Source: Hermatobates lingyangjiaoensis
Lineage: Eukaryota > Arthropoda > Insecta > Hemiptera > Hermatobatidae
Length of the DNA: 64,000 nucleotides
Assembly: GCA_026182355.1 (NCBI GenBank)
Contig: JAPFBL010000255.1
Location: 3,596,001-3,660,000 of the forward strand
Reading direction: 5' to 3'
Shown here: positions 34,516 through 46,690 of the stretch, piece after piece
Position numbering within the stretch: the stretch's first letter is position 1
Layout of the letters: every line of letters begins with the position of its first letter
Translations under genes and position numbers: made by a program
The notes under the pieces: generated by a model
Databases searched by the model: none
The model's input: only the letters and a program-made list of their open reading frames with translations
Told to the model about the DNA's origin: nothing

Positions 34516-37141
34516 GTAAAATGACCACATAAGATTCTTGATCAATATTATTATTTGTTAATTTCGGTGCTGACACAGCTCAATTATTAATTAGTTTGTT
34601 TGGTCAATAGTCTCCAAATCTTACTATTACTATTAAATCCCATGATTTATAAAGTCATCAATAAAAAGGACAACTTTTGTAACCTGATCCTCACGTCTCA
34701 AGATGTTCGGTTCCTGTAGTATTAAACAACGACCAAAGATGCAAACTTTAATTTTGTAGTAACTGATTATGTATACTAACTCAGACATGAGCATATCTCC
34801 CTGGGTAACAGAGATTATATTCTGTATAATACTCATGAATTGTACTATATGAATTGTGGTGTATAGTGCGGGCTTGCCAAAGAGTAGATGAGTTAATTAA
34901 TTTTATTAAAATTGATTAATACTCAATGTTATTAAAAAGGAAGTGACCATCAAACCTAAAGATAATATCTAACATTAACAACAATTCGTAAAAAAAATCT
35001 CACCTTAATTTAGAAAACATTTTTCTTAATGAACTAATATTTTTGATTAATCAAGAGAAAATAAATAGCTAGGTATTTATGTCTAAAACAATGCTTCCTA
35101 ACGTATTGCTTTATGTATATGTTAAACCTTGTTAGTGAGACATATTTTCTTTGAGAAACGCATAATAAGTAAAAGTTGAGAAGCATGGTAAGATTTGCAA
35201 AACGATGTAAGAAAAGCTGATAGCAGCACAATTCTCTCAAAGGATAGGTCAGCAATTATCCCTGCAGTCATCATTCTTTGGTTACTCCGAACGAAAGTTT
35301 CCAATAAACAATACCATCGACTACTTTTGCGCTTATTAGCAACCATGCCACGAGCAGGAATTGATTGCAAACATCTTGAAAAATCTTAAAATGTTTAAAA
35401 AGAATATTAATAATACTACAAAGGTCCATACTGATTATACCTTTAAGAAAATAGAGACTTTGTTATTATTTGATTAATAAATTAATAATTGAACTCTCTA
35501 ACAAATAAGTACTTTATTTAAGAACTGATAATTTAACATAACTGCCTAATTAAAAAATCACTCATGGGAACCATTTCAAATCTTTCTATATCATTGAGAT
35601 TAATAATGTATACTTGAATTGCTATTTACCAATACCAATAATAAAATTAAACAATAATTCAATCAATTGCCGTATCTCTGTAACATTTTATTTCATTAAT
35701 AGTCTGTTCTGTTATGTCTTGGGCTCTGTTATGTCGTTTAAAATGTCATATGGTTATTAGTCAGTTAGTCTTTTCCTACAACTTCAAAATTTTAGAATAA
35801 TCTGAAATAATAAATATACAAACAAAAATTCTAATCATAAATTGTTTATTTTTTATCAACGATCAGACGGTATCAGAGAATGTCGGGAAATTCACAAAAA
35901 GTAAGTCCGAAAAGTTATTTTTTTCTAAAGAAAGGGGAAGAAAGAATAATATTTGAGTGAAAAAATGGAGTAATTAAAGTTGTAATTACTAAGAAATTAA
36001 TATATTTAAAAAAAATAATAATTTAGGCAGAACTAAGTTAATGATAAAGACATTACACATGTAGGAATAGGATATGCAAAGTGTTGAATCTGCCAAATAC
36101 AGCAATCAATTATTTTTTCCATAGTTAAAATAGGATATTGTTCAGGTGTACGATATAAAGTTAGATATGACAGGTGACAGGAAATCATTAAGCAGTATTA
36201 TCGACCCAAGGGTAAAACGATTAGGGTTTGGATTTATTGGCTACGATTAAGTTCATCGGAGCTTTTCCTGAACCACTAAAACTAAACCAACAGTAAAGTG
36301 CATAATACCGTAATACCGTTTAAGTTAATCGCTAACGATTGAAAGATTTGGCTTACGGACGAAAAACTCTGAGGCCTTAGAAAAGTCTACCTGTTCCGTG
36401 CAAGGTCGTGCAAGCGGAAGGTAACCACTATAGGGGGGAAAAAGTTAGACCACCGGGGCTGAATCAAATTACCGCCCTCCGCATCCTCGCGTCTGGTTAA
36501 TACCTGCTCCACACATATTCCTTTTGTACTCATCACCTGTGCTATGTTCAGTATATGATAACGCGAAAAAATCGAATAGTAATTTCAACTATTATAGGGA
36601 TATAGGGATAGTTGTTTACCTTCTCTACGCTATAAATATACAAGGTGTAAGAAATATTACAGAATGCTATGTACTGCTCATCACTGTAGCTGCACGATAC
36701 TATTCTAAAGTCTCATGATCACTTCCTATTATCACTAATTACCAGTAAATATCACTTCCTACAAAAAAAATTGCGACCTTGTAAACTGATTTAAAGTTTA
36801 ATACTGTTTAACAAGCACTTGAAAGACATTTGAAGCCAAATAAATAATTATTTTCAATTTTCAAATAAATAATACGACAAAACCATAATGAAAAATAAAT
36901 GGGTTTAAATTAATAAGCTGGAAAAATATTTAAAATAATCAAATTTTACCAATACTGCAATTAATTAATACATTTTTTACATAACAAACAAAGGTTTTCT
37001 TTTTTTAAAAAAACATAGATCCCCTGAACTAGGCAGTAAATTTTTGACATTTGTTTACGTTTTTACAGTACAATCGTACATGATGAAATACTATGGAGCA
37101 GATCGCAATGACAGTCAATTTCACAGTCTGTCGACAGTCAA
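34516..37141. other. Intron sequence, nothing recognised
   Basis: AT-rich; a mixed-composition patch at 36340-36500 has no identified origin. Confidence 0.5.
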
Positions 37142-37255
37142 TTCACTTCTCCTGAGGACGACCCCGATAACGGTCGAAATATTGAAAAGTGAGTCTTTGT
37201 TATGTTTCTTTCTATGTGTCACAGTTTATTTTAAGTATATATATATCGTTATATG
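37142..37255 (+). ncRNA. Hammerhead ribozyme motif, AUAU class, with 3' tail
   Basis: The core runs 37142-37193: C3 at 37152 with CTGAGGA, an extra C, stem II GACC/GGTC (37160-37163 with 37172-37175), GAAA at 37176-37179, self-complementary stem III AUAU, U17 at 37183, then stem I. Stem I pairs 37184-37193 with 37151-37142 in 9 of 10 positions (one mismatch, one G-U), the best in the window. The tail TTTGTTATGTTTCTTTCTAT ends in GTATATATATA near 37250. It is antisense to the host intron. Confidence 0.75.
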
Positions 37256-39640
37256 ATATTTTTTACTTATTTTGTAAGCAGTCAAGAACAAAATATTTAG
37301 TACTTCGAATTCTATCAAATGCCTGCTACCATTTAAGTAAAAATAATACAAAATGAAATATCATTGACTATATAAAAATATAGAGATCTGTTTAATATTT
37401 TCTTCAAATAGCCCAGTCTGACTAGCAATACTAGTCTAATAACATGCAAGCAACAGAATTACAAGCAGGAATTCTCTGTTTTTCAGAGAGAACCCCTTGG
37501 CTTGCGTGGGACTTCAGTCACTGACTTCGCGGCTCATTCTAAAAAGGAGTAGGTGTTTTTCTTAATAAACTCCACGTGTCATTGAGCCTCTCACTAAGGT
37601 ATTCATTTAAATATCTTTCACCATAATATATATTTTTATAAGAAAATTTTACTTACTTAAGATCAATTTTTACTTTTAAAATGTTCATAAGTATGTACAG
37701 CTATACATCTTTATATAAAAGATAAAGGTAAATTCATAATAACTAAGTAGTAATTAAAAGTAGTATATTTTTAATTACTTCTTACAGTGAACAGCCAGAA
37801 CAGTTTTTAACGATTTGTTACTCGAACTTTATTAACAAAAAAAAATTATAAGGGTTAATTTATTGAATTTATTATGTCGAAAAACTGGAAGTATATTATT
37901 TTTGTTTTGAAAAAAAGATGGATCCATACATTTTTTTTAAATTTGTATAAAGTGCTTTTTTATATTTTACTAAAGAGCTTGACAGCTTGTACTGATTGTA
38001 AGTTGTATAAATGATAAGAACTCATTTAGAATTTAAATCCGAGAAGAGTGGGGAACGTAAAAGGTGTTGGTCAATGGAAAACGTGAGAACGAGAAAGCAA
38101 GTCGTGAGCATAAACTACTTTTGAGCAGCCGATTGGTCCTTGAATACCAGTGGGAGTAATAAGAGTCAGGGAGGTGTTGGGAGTTTTTACCAGGCCATAG
38201 AACTGGTGCGTCGCTGGTACAGAAATAGTCAAACAATTTCACTGCGAATCGCCATGGAGAGAATGTACGAGGAACGAAGGAGGTCAGACGCCAAAGAGAA
38301 ATTCAATATGAATTCGGGAGATTTCCGTACATTCCTGCCATAACATCTATCGTGTTTTAGCTAAGATTTTCTTTTCCTTATCACTAATAAATCAAATATT
38401 TGCACAATAATCATTCTCTGAAGAAAAAAATTATTCCTCAAAAAAAATTTAAAATTTAGAGTTTCATCCTTCATGCAATTCAATAGCTTACTTAGATTTA
38501 TTTCATTATTTCTGAAAGTTTTGAGGTATTCTACAAACTCAACCAACTAGAGCTGGGAAATAATTAAATATCCATCCCAGTTCAATATTTCTAAGAATGT
38601 CAATTCGGATTTCGATTTGGAGTTCTTTAATTTGATTTATCAAATCAAAATTTTCCAGTTTTTGGACATTTTATTACAGATTCAGATTATATTCCAACCT
38701 GTATTTCAAATACTCTTATCTATTATTTTCGAGTTCTATTCTATTTTATTGCATAATGTACAATTTATTGCAAAGTACATTACAAAATTTTGTCCTCCAT
38801 TTGTCTTAAGGTTGTCTCAATAGAAATAAGGATAAATTACACATTTTAAAATTATAAGAGCCTCTTGAAATAAATTATTTCATAAATTATATAAAGTAGT
38901 AGAATAATAATTAATAACATACAGGTTAAAAAAGTATATATTTCGGATATACTATATCATAACAATAATTATTGTACAGTAATATTATAATAAGAATATT
39001 ACACAATATATAAATTGCATTTCTAATTGGTAATCTGCTGTCTATACATAGCCAACTGTTACAAAATACTGTTAGAATGATTTACAAAAACAAACTATTT
39101 CCAAAAACACGCATGCTTTATTTGACGGCAAAAACTTTGTTGTTTTGTAGGGTAAAGGTTGAAATGTACATTTCCTCACTCATTACAAGTACAGGTAAAC
39201 AGGTAAATTTCTCAAAATTTCATTAAAAATTCACTTTTTCCAATCAAACTTATTTTTCTATTGATTCGAGTTTCATTTTGAGCTGTTTTAATACTTTGTG
39301 GCTTTATAAAATATTTCGTTCGTTTTTTACAATGTAAGTTTTAAAAAAAAAAATCGATTCGGATTTCCAGAGATACAACTGCCTTTTAGAAGCTAAAACT
39401 CGAGATAACCGTAAATAATAAGAAAAATTACATTTTTTGACATAAACATTTACTTTGTGTCAAATCACATCAGATTTTGATTATTCAAAAGGAATGTATC
39501 TCTGAAAAACGAAAGCCCATTTTTAAGGTAGGTCTGAAATATCAGCATGGGATCACAATGTACATCAATCCTGTACTGCTCCGTGCCTCATTGTTTAAAT
39601 ATATACGATGCTCAGAATTTCATGGATTATGAAAATACGT
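37256..39640. other. Intron sequence, no gene recognised
   Basis: AT-rich. An open stretch at 38140-38343 (plus; also open on the minus strand) has mixed composition but no paired splice sites and no recognisable motif. Confidence 0.5.
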
Positions 39641-39649
39641 TTAAAAGAA

Positions 39650-40205
39650 AAAGTGCTTCCGTGGTTGAAAGATCTTAAATCTTTTTTTTTTTTTTCTTTC
39701 ATTTCATATTGTGATTTGATCATTGATTGTTATTTCACGTGTTTATGTGAAACCTTGTTTTATATATATGATCAAACAACAATATGAAATGGGGAAAAAA
39801 AAGACTAAGCTTTTTCAACCGTAACAAGTGGTCTTCGTCAGAGTCAAAAACCTAACTGACTTTGACGAAGTTGGGTTTTTGACTCTGACGAAGACTGCTT
39901 GTTTTTGTTGAAAGATCTTAGGTTTTTTTCCTATTTCATTTTGTGGTTTGATCATTGATTGTTATTTCACGTGTTTATATGAAACCTTGTTTTATATATA
40001 TGATCAAACAACAATATGAAATGGGGGGAAAAAAAGACTAAGCTCTTTCAACTGTAACAAGTGGTCTTCGTCAGAGTCAAAAACCCAACTGACTTTGACG
40101 AAGTTGGGTTTTTGACTCTGACGAAGACCGCTTGTTTTTTTTAAGATCTTAGGTTTTTTTTCTATTTCATTTTGTGGTTTGATCATTGATTGTTATTTCA
40201 CGTGC
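39650..40205. mobile_element. Tandem array of GATCTT-class hammerhead palindromes (two full units plus one half)
   Basis: A half unit (39660-39760) and two units of about 225 bp (39770-39990 and 39995-40205) are nearly identical. Each has an inward arm with TTTCAACCGTAACAAGTGGT (one copy has CTG for CCG), a loop with CCCAACTGACTTTGACGAAG, an outward arm with CTGACGAAGAC and AAGATCTTAGG, and the tail TTGTGGTTTGATCATTGATT. The unit junction is CCTTGTTTTATATATATGATC. Most cores are damaged: GAAA is lost at about 40140 and stem II weakened at 39900. Confidence 0.75.
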
Positions 40206-40275
40206 TATTAATATTCAGTTAACTCACCACAATAGGTATGGGATTAACGTTTTATTATTCACTGTATACTCCCTC

Positions 40276-40355
40276 TTATTCACTTGCTCTGTGACGACAT
40301 GAAACACGAAAAACCTTAGAGCATTAATAACCAACCTTTCCTGGAGAGTTACTTA

Positions 40356-40382
<27 letters not shown>
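40276..40382 (+). mobile_element. Degenerate hammerhead end, GGCC class, running into (TA)n
   Basis: TTGCTCTGTGACGACATGAA, then CACGAAAAACCTTAGAGCAT. Stem I TGCTCT/AGAGCA is intact, but C3 is changed to G and stem III to AAACCU, so it should be inactive. It ends in (TA)n at 40355-40382. Confidence 0.5.
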
Positions 40383-40387
<5 letters not shown>

Positions 40388-41417
40388 AGGAATTAAAATT
40401 ACTTTTGATTGAAGATATTATATACCTTAAAAGAGAGAATATAATTTATAGACTGACTATCCAGGAGGACCAAAATAAAGCAGTTAACTGACTTTGTAAG
40501 ACAAGTTCTTAGACTTTTTTCATTTGAACACTAAATGAATTTTATTATAAAATAAAACAGAATGTACTATCCAAAGGTTTTCCGCAGTGAACTTCAAGAG
40601 AACACTAATGCAACCTACTACAGCATAACACTTTGTATTCTGCACAAGTTTTTTAATTATATTATTTTAATTTTAAGAGTCATGATTGATTATGACAGAT
40701 GCTCTGAGATCTGTGCAAGAGTTGAGAAAGCTTTGTTGTCTGTCTAATTGAATCGGATCCTGTGACCTAAATCTGCCAAAAAGAATAATTATTTTTTTAA
40801 CAATTAATGAATAAATGAGCGGTGAATTTAATATTATGCTATTGAAATATTAATATTCTATGTTTGTTAATAATCTATATTAATACTATGTCTCTTTACA
40901 CAAGAAAATAAATGTAGAAATTTTTTTTTACAATTGTAGGATACCAAAAGATATTTGATAACACTATTAAAAAAAAAATGCCACTACCTTAATAATTGTT
41001 GCTGAACTTTATGCCCTTAAGTAAGCGGAATCTAACAACAAAACCGAAAATTCTACTGTAGGTTTTTATGAAAATAAACTCACCTTAATAGGGATTATAC
41101 TAAAATCAACGACTTACTCTGTCACAATGGATATACAAACGTTTCTTCAATCCAAGAATTGGGGGATGAATTATCAGTTTAGAAACAATAGGTTCAAAAT
41201 GGATTTTTCGTTTATTCAGGGCATACAGATGTCATTTCTAAAGCAGATTTCTAAATAAAAACTAGACGACCCATGACCCTTTGTGTCACTCGGTGTTAAT
41301 AACTTATAGCAACAGTTAATGAAATACATTCACTGAATGTCATTGACAGGAATAACTGTTATTAAGTCATGATAACAAAGATTCTTGTTTGTCCCAAGCT
41401 TTTGATATAGTATTGGC

Positions 41418-41480
41418 TGTAGAAATATTGAAAAGTAAGTCTTTGTTATGTTTCTTTCTATGTGTCACAGTTTATTTTAA

Positions 41481-41513
<33 letters not shown>
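41418..41513 (+). mobile_element. 5'-truncated AUAU-class PLE tail ending in (TA)16
   Basis: GTAGAAATATTGAAAAGTAA to TTTATTTTAAG is nearly identical to 37176-37245, but the CUGANGA box is missing. It enters (TA)n at 41481. Confidence 0.75.
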
Positions 41514-41515
<2 letters not shown>

Positions 41516-41679
41516 GAATAATAATCAAAATAACACTTGATGTAATAGATGGATTAGTTTACCACAATGAAACAAATTTGGAAACAGTGCTCTAAGGTCT
41601 TTCGTCAACACATCGTCAGAGAGCAAGTTCACTTGCTCTCTGATGATGTGTTGACGAAAGGCCTTAGAGCATTGTTTCC

Positions 41680-41748
<69 letters not shown>
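41514..41748. mobile_element. Palindrome with two GGCC-class hammerheads, bounded by (TA)n
   Basis: The arms meet at 41627-41630 (GCAAGTTCACTTGC). The left arm is long and contains the reverse-complement tail AACTAATCCATC. The right arm stops at TTTCCAAATT and enters (TA)33 at 41683, where the left arm reads TTTCCAAATTTGTTTCATTG. Both strands carry a core. Confidence 0.8.
41634..41671 (+). ncRNA. Hammerhead ribozyme motif, GGCC class
   Basis: C3 at 41640 (CTGATGA), an extra U, a short stem II (GU/AC), GAAA at 41656-41659, self-complementary stem III AGGCCU, U17 at 41665, and stem I AGAGCA (41666-41671) pairing fully with TGCTCT (41634-41639). The opposing minus-strand core at about 41626-41588 reads CTGACGA and GAAAGACCTT, with one stem III mismatch. 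Confidence 0.7.
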
Positions 41749-44700
41749 GTGAATAACAAGAATTAAATATAAATAAGTGAAATAAAAAACCATAATCTAA
41801 ATAACAATAAGGTTTACAAAAATGGGACTAAGATCTTTTGTAGAAATTAACTGGTTAGGTTTATTCTATAACAGAAATAAATTTTATCTAACTTATGTTG
41901 AGAGAGTTTATTTTTTATTCTTCTTTCTTTTTAATACCGTTATTTGTAAACAAATATAATACTCACTGTTTTTTTAATATTTATATGAATGATCCAGCAT
42001 AAACTGAAACTAACAGGTATTCAAAGTTTCACCTGTGTGCAAACATTTAAACAAGAACATCAGAGTTTTATAAGTGTAGAGATATAGAAATTCGGTAACA
42101 AATCACTTGCTGTTAATGGATGAACATATTTAAAAATCAAGTTTTCATTGCGTAACATAATTATAACTACTACTAAACAATAATCTACTAATAATTTTTT
42201 TGGAATTGATCAGTTTTTGTTTCTCTGATTCTTATATTTAGAAGTCTTCTAGCAATTGTTCTACAACAGTTTGAAATAATTAAAAACTATTTAAAGAATG
42301 ACAGAGGAGCACTGTTCTCACGACTCAAGTTTTTACAGGTTAGAAGATATTCGCGTAGTTTGTTTACTCCTTTTGAAAGGACTTTGGACCATCAAGTTTT
42401 TTAGTAATAATTGTTTTTTTAACAACTAAGCACTTTTTTAGTTGATAAGGTTAATTGCTGTTTTATTATTTTTTTTTTGCAACAACCCTGGCATTTCTGT
42501 CATTTTCTAGTTCTGTTAATCAATCAAGTTCAGAATTAGTGCTAGAAGAGATAAGACAAAGTAATGGTTGGCTTTCAACTTGAAAGGTGTGTTTTTATTA
42601 ATAATTTCTTACTATTAAATTGTATTAGGTAAACTGATTTTTTTACAAAAAAAAACATGACTGAATGACTTAAGGGCATACTTTTTACAGAATGTAAAGA
42701 TCATGCTTGTAAGTAGTTTATTACTTACGTACCTTTACATATATTTAAGTTTAGATGAGATTGTGAAATTAAAGGTAAAGCACTTTTATGCAAATTGACT
42801 CCTGACTCACTGCACCTTTCTTAGTAATGCGCACTGACTGCTTCTGTAACCTACACTAACGTATCATTCACCTGCAATATCAGCAGAGATTTCTTGAAGT
42901 GTTTTAGTTTAATATAACAACTATTAATTTAAAAAAAATAAAAGTCATATTGTCCTAATTTAAATTTGCACAACACAAGAAATGTTCGAGCAAAATTTGT
43001 CGTTAAATTGTTGTTTAGTATACCGGTGATTCAAAAGAAAGCATCCTTTCGACGGAGAGAATATCCCACTGCAGAACTAAAAGAAATTAACTTGGTAGGT
43101 TTTCATTGTAATCTTTTGAGTGCGAGAAGTTGACAGAGATTAAGCTTAGTGTATTGCAATACGGTATTCTGCCAGTCAAGGACAACTCTTATTAAATGTT
43201 TTCAGAAACGAAAGAGGCATATATTGAAGGAAGGCTTTCCCAGGAACAGGACACCCCTCGTGACCTTGAGTCGACATCTTGTCGGTACTTATTAATAAAA
43301 CTTTTCATTATTCTGACTACTATTAAAAAAAAACACTAGAAAAACATTACGAAGTAATTAATTGAAATGGATATTAAACATTAATCTAACTCGTAGCACG
43401 ATTAAAGATTGGACAAGTTGTAGTTGTAATCTTTATCACGCTTTGACTTTCAAAAGGATCTTCAGCTTGTCATTGAGTAGAGATCAATAATAATGTAACT
43501 TTTTGAAGGAGTATTGTGTTTTATAAAAAAAATATTTAAACTTAAAGTGTAATGAAGAATTCAGCAAACAATGCGATAAGATAACATGTTTCAAATATTT
43601 GCAATTAGTAATTATAATCTTGATTTCCTTGGTACGTAGACACCATTTAAGATAACCTTATCAAAGTTAGTTAAAAAAAATTATTGGGTTAATTAAACGA
43701 CTTACAAGGAAAATACCAAGACATAAAACAGTGTTGACGGTTTGTTTGATTCAATAATCAAACATCTACTAAATGTATTGGTAATTATTTCTTACAATAT
43801 TGTGGTATCCATTAACGAGTTGATAAGAAGAGAAAATTGTAGTTCAATACAAAATGAGTCTTGCCAAAAAAAAAAGGAATAGAAAACTCTGCATTACACT
43901 ATATTAACAGATCAAACTGAAGTTAAATACTTTAATGCGGAAGCAGAATTTTAAAGGAAGATAATTTCTAAATGCTAAGAAGGCTTTCAGGATATCTCTG
44001 AAGCAAGGTGAGAGTCATCTCAGTGTAGGAGGACTTGCTTTAAATGCCAACATTTCACAATGGAAGTTGAGTAACGATATGTCACACACGAACGGTTCCA
44101 TTCTCCTAGTGAAAACGCCAGGCTCCAGCAGAGATTCTACATCCGACATGTTCTTTGTTCACAGCTGGTTACTTAAAGAAGTTTCTACAAGGAAGAAAGG
44201 AACTTCGAAGGAGAAGGGAAATACACATATAGGTCAGTGCATCCGTCAGCAAATAACTGAGGTGAAAGGAAATCTGTCCCATATAAACATTTTGAACTTT
44301 TACCAAAGATGAAAGTCACAGTGACTAAGCAAATCGTTTAACAAATTCGAGGCTGAATACAATTCAAACAAAATTCACTCAAAAGAAATGTAAGTGTTAT
44401 TTTTTTTATCAATATAGGGGATGAATATTGTTTAAACTGTTTTCTTTACATAAGAGAAATAAATACATACTCCAAAATGTTTTAGAAATAAATTGCATTG
44501 ACAAAAACAAGTAAACAATTAAAGTAAATAACTCATTTGTTCTTTTAATAATTTTTTTATAAACACAAGAACATATTAAATGTTTTTCAGATTCAGTAAA
44601 GATGAGGCGTATATTAGAAATGATCCAAATAATATCTGCAGCGTTTGTAGAAATTCACAACAACTAGATTTTTTTAATTATGGATGTTGAAAGCTTTAGT

Positions 44701-44952
44701 ATCCAGTGCCATTCTGTGTATATGTTTTGTAGTAGTTTTTAAACATTACTAATATTTAACAAAAGATATTGTACAAGACAAGGTAGGAAATTGATTGTAT
44801 TCACAATGGAATGTTGTGGACGTGAAAGAAAGTGGTTCTGAGGCTGTCCCGGATTCTTGTTTGCCGAATAATGTTGCCATTTATACTTGAGATTTTAATT
44901 GAATAGAACAATATAAATTAAAGAAATACATTAGAATAAATGCTTTACTCAC
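41749..44952. other. 5' part of the long intron, nothing recognised
   Basis: AT-rich; the donor of the 5' exon lies at its right end. An open frame at 44067-44312 has no recognisable motif. Confidence 0.5.
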
Positions 44953-45126
44953 TTGTAATTTGTTGTCGGAGTGAAACTTTGACTCGAGTTTGGGCTTCAT
45001 GACACTGGAGAGTGACAAAGACAACGGCAGCTGTTGGTCGACTAGGGCAGTTAGGAATGCAGCCCTCTCCCCTCCACCGAGTCCAGGTCCCCCTCCACCG
45101 CCCGTGCCAGACGAGTACGTCCCAAC
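44953..45126 (-). CDS. 5' exon of the coiled-coil gene (start Met at 45000)
   Basis: Minus strand. The only in-frame ATG is at 45000-44998, giving MKPKLESKFHSDNKLQ, followed by the donor CAA|GTGAGTAAA (GT at 44952-44951). The donor is phase 0 and the large exon at 13694 starts in phase 0 with TENELKRTRRELEN, so the join extends one coiled coil and predicts 968 aa. Upstream the frame stays open to a TAG at 45129-45127 and is Gly-rich with AAFLTALVDQQLP, so coding could start in an earlier exon. However, no polypyrimidine acceptor is visible, and this GC-rich stretch may instead be 5'UTR/promoter. The Pro-rich plus-strand frame here is its antisense. Confidence 0.6.
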
Positions 45127-45600
45127 CTACCTACTTCCCTCCTCCATCTTTATTGAAAGACTCCAACATCCTATGCTCAAGTTCTATGCTCACCCTCACT
45201 TGCACATCTTATCATCAGATGTTTGCTTCTTAAACAGCTTGTTCTAGCAATCTGCAAAATATTTCTCATTTTCCATTAGGGACATTGTGTAAATTAGCGG
45301 GTATTTTTCAGTTTATTTCAGAGTTTAGTATTTACTAGATGGTAATTAGAATTTCAGTCTTAATTTGTGAAATAAACATTACCATATGGACCGCAGTTTG
45401 AAACTCTAGATTTCGACTAAATATTTTTAAGCTTGCATCCTGTGGTTTATACATACAGTTGTAGATTATTGCATTCACATATATTGTGTTAAACAATCTT
45501 ATTTATCTACCTTATAATATAGAACTCTATATATATTTTGAATTTGTTATTATGACTCTAAAATAGATATGACAAATGTCCATTGTTTTTTGTTAATTTC
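45127..45600. promoter_or_regulatory. Region upstream of the coiled-coil gene 5' exon
   Basis: If the exon at 44953-45126 is the first, its promoter lies here. GC content falls quickly beyond 45200. No specific element is recognised. Confidence 0.3.
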
Positions 45601-45603
45601 TAG

Positions 45604-45641
45604 CCCTGAGGATGTATTAAAATAAAGACGAAACGTTGGGG
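45604..45641 (+). ncRNA. Hammerhead ribozyme motif, ACGU class
   Basis: C3 at 45606 (CTGAGGA), an extra U, stem II GUAUU/AAGAC with an internal A-G pair, GAAA at 45630-45633, self-complementary stem III ACGU and U17 at 45637. Stem I has only two clear pairs (CC with GG). The core is complete but stem I is weak. Confidence 0.5.
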
Positions 45642-46102
45642 AAAAGGTGATTCCATATATTAACCCTGACCAAACTCCAAGAAGAAGAAAAAGTTTTTAA
45701 TAGTAAATTGTTGTCAAGAAAATAATACCTTATATATATATCAAAGTTCTCTTATCTCAACGACATATATTCTATACTATATTTCTTTATCAATTTCTAG
45801 TTCAGAGTGCAACAAATCTCACAAAAAAAATAAACAGTTTAAGCCAATGTTTTGTGTGGATTTCTAGACCTATTCAGGACTACATCAATAAAGAATTAAT
45901 TTTGCCATAATATGAAGAACTATTGGTGACATTATTTATATTTATATACATTATTACCGTAGTATTGTTGGTTTGATTAAAGACTATTACATTATTTTGT
46001 TCTTTTCCTCATTTACTATTGCACTCGGTAAATGAAATAAAGATATAAAAAGGAGTAACGTAAAAGAAAAGAGTTGAAAGAAGGAAGGCAGGGCGGTGAT
46101 TC

Positions 46103-46105
<3 letters not shown>

Positions 46106-46149
<44 letters not shown>
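46106..46149. repeat. (TA)22 microsatellite
   Basis: Left border of the element at 46150-46690. Confidence 0.95.
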
Positions 46150-46152
<3 letters not shown>

Positions 46153-46690
46153 CAATGTAGAAAAAGAAACATAGAAAAATTAAAAGCACACACTTACAGT
46201 CTCTAATTTGGGTTTGAACCGTCTTCAGGAGAGATAAGAGAGGGAAACCAAGCACACTGGTTCAGAGACGGTTGGAGACCAACAATGTTGCCGCATGCGC
46301 ACCCGGTCACAGAGAATAAGGTAGAAAGGAATCAATTTATAATTAAATTAAATTAGCGAAATATGAAAACATAATAAATAAATAAAAGAAAACATTGAGG
46401 GATGATCAGAGAAATTGATACATAAATAAAAGTGCGGACTAAGGTATGATAAAATAAAATAAAACTGAGAATACAAATAGTAATATTAAAGAAATAAAGT
46501 ACCTAATTAAATAATAAAAAAAGGAAATAATTGAATAATAAAAAACAAGTAATAAAATAATAAAGGATATTTGATAATAATTGTATTTATCTTATTTTAT
46601 TATTGTATTGTATTTTATTGTATTATCAATATTTGTCCGTTTCATATCGTATTTTTCCAACGAAAAAATGTATATACATATATATACAAT
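46150..46690. mobile_element. PLE-type insertion with AAUU-class ribozyme remnant, GC-rich box and A-rich body
   Basis: Minus-strand reading: the tail ends TACATTGAAC|TATATA at the left border. Inside it lie the ribozyme box with CTGAAGACGGTTCAAACC (G12 lost: CCAAA replaces CGAAA), then a 70-bp GC-rich block (46240-46315) and an A/T-biased body (46320-46600). The right end (46625-46675) reads CAATATTTGTCCGTTT and CCAACGAAAAA, the distal tail also seen at 51775-51815, and enters TATATACATATATA. The two ends therefore stop at different points of the same tail. Confidence 0.65.

Noticed and set aside
38033..38343. Overlapping open frames on both strands (69 and 67 codons)
   Set aside because: Mixed composition looked exon-like, but no paired acceptor and donor are present and neither peptide is recognisable.
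39650..40205. CRISPR-like regular repeats
   Set aside because: The units are long palindromic transposon fragments in a eukaryotic intron, without short repeats and unique spacers.
43019..43095. Possible exon between TTTAG and TTG|GTAGGT
   Set aside because: One frame is open, but the acceptor has a weak pyrimidine tract and the peptide is unremarkable.
44990..45247. Pro-rich plus-strand open frame (PPPSPGPPPPP)
   Set aside because: It is the antisense of the minus-strand exon that has a good GTGAGT donor and joins in phase to the large coiled-coil exon; the plus frame has no splice sites or start context.
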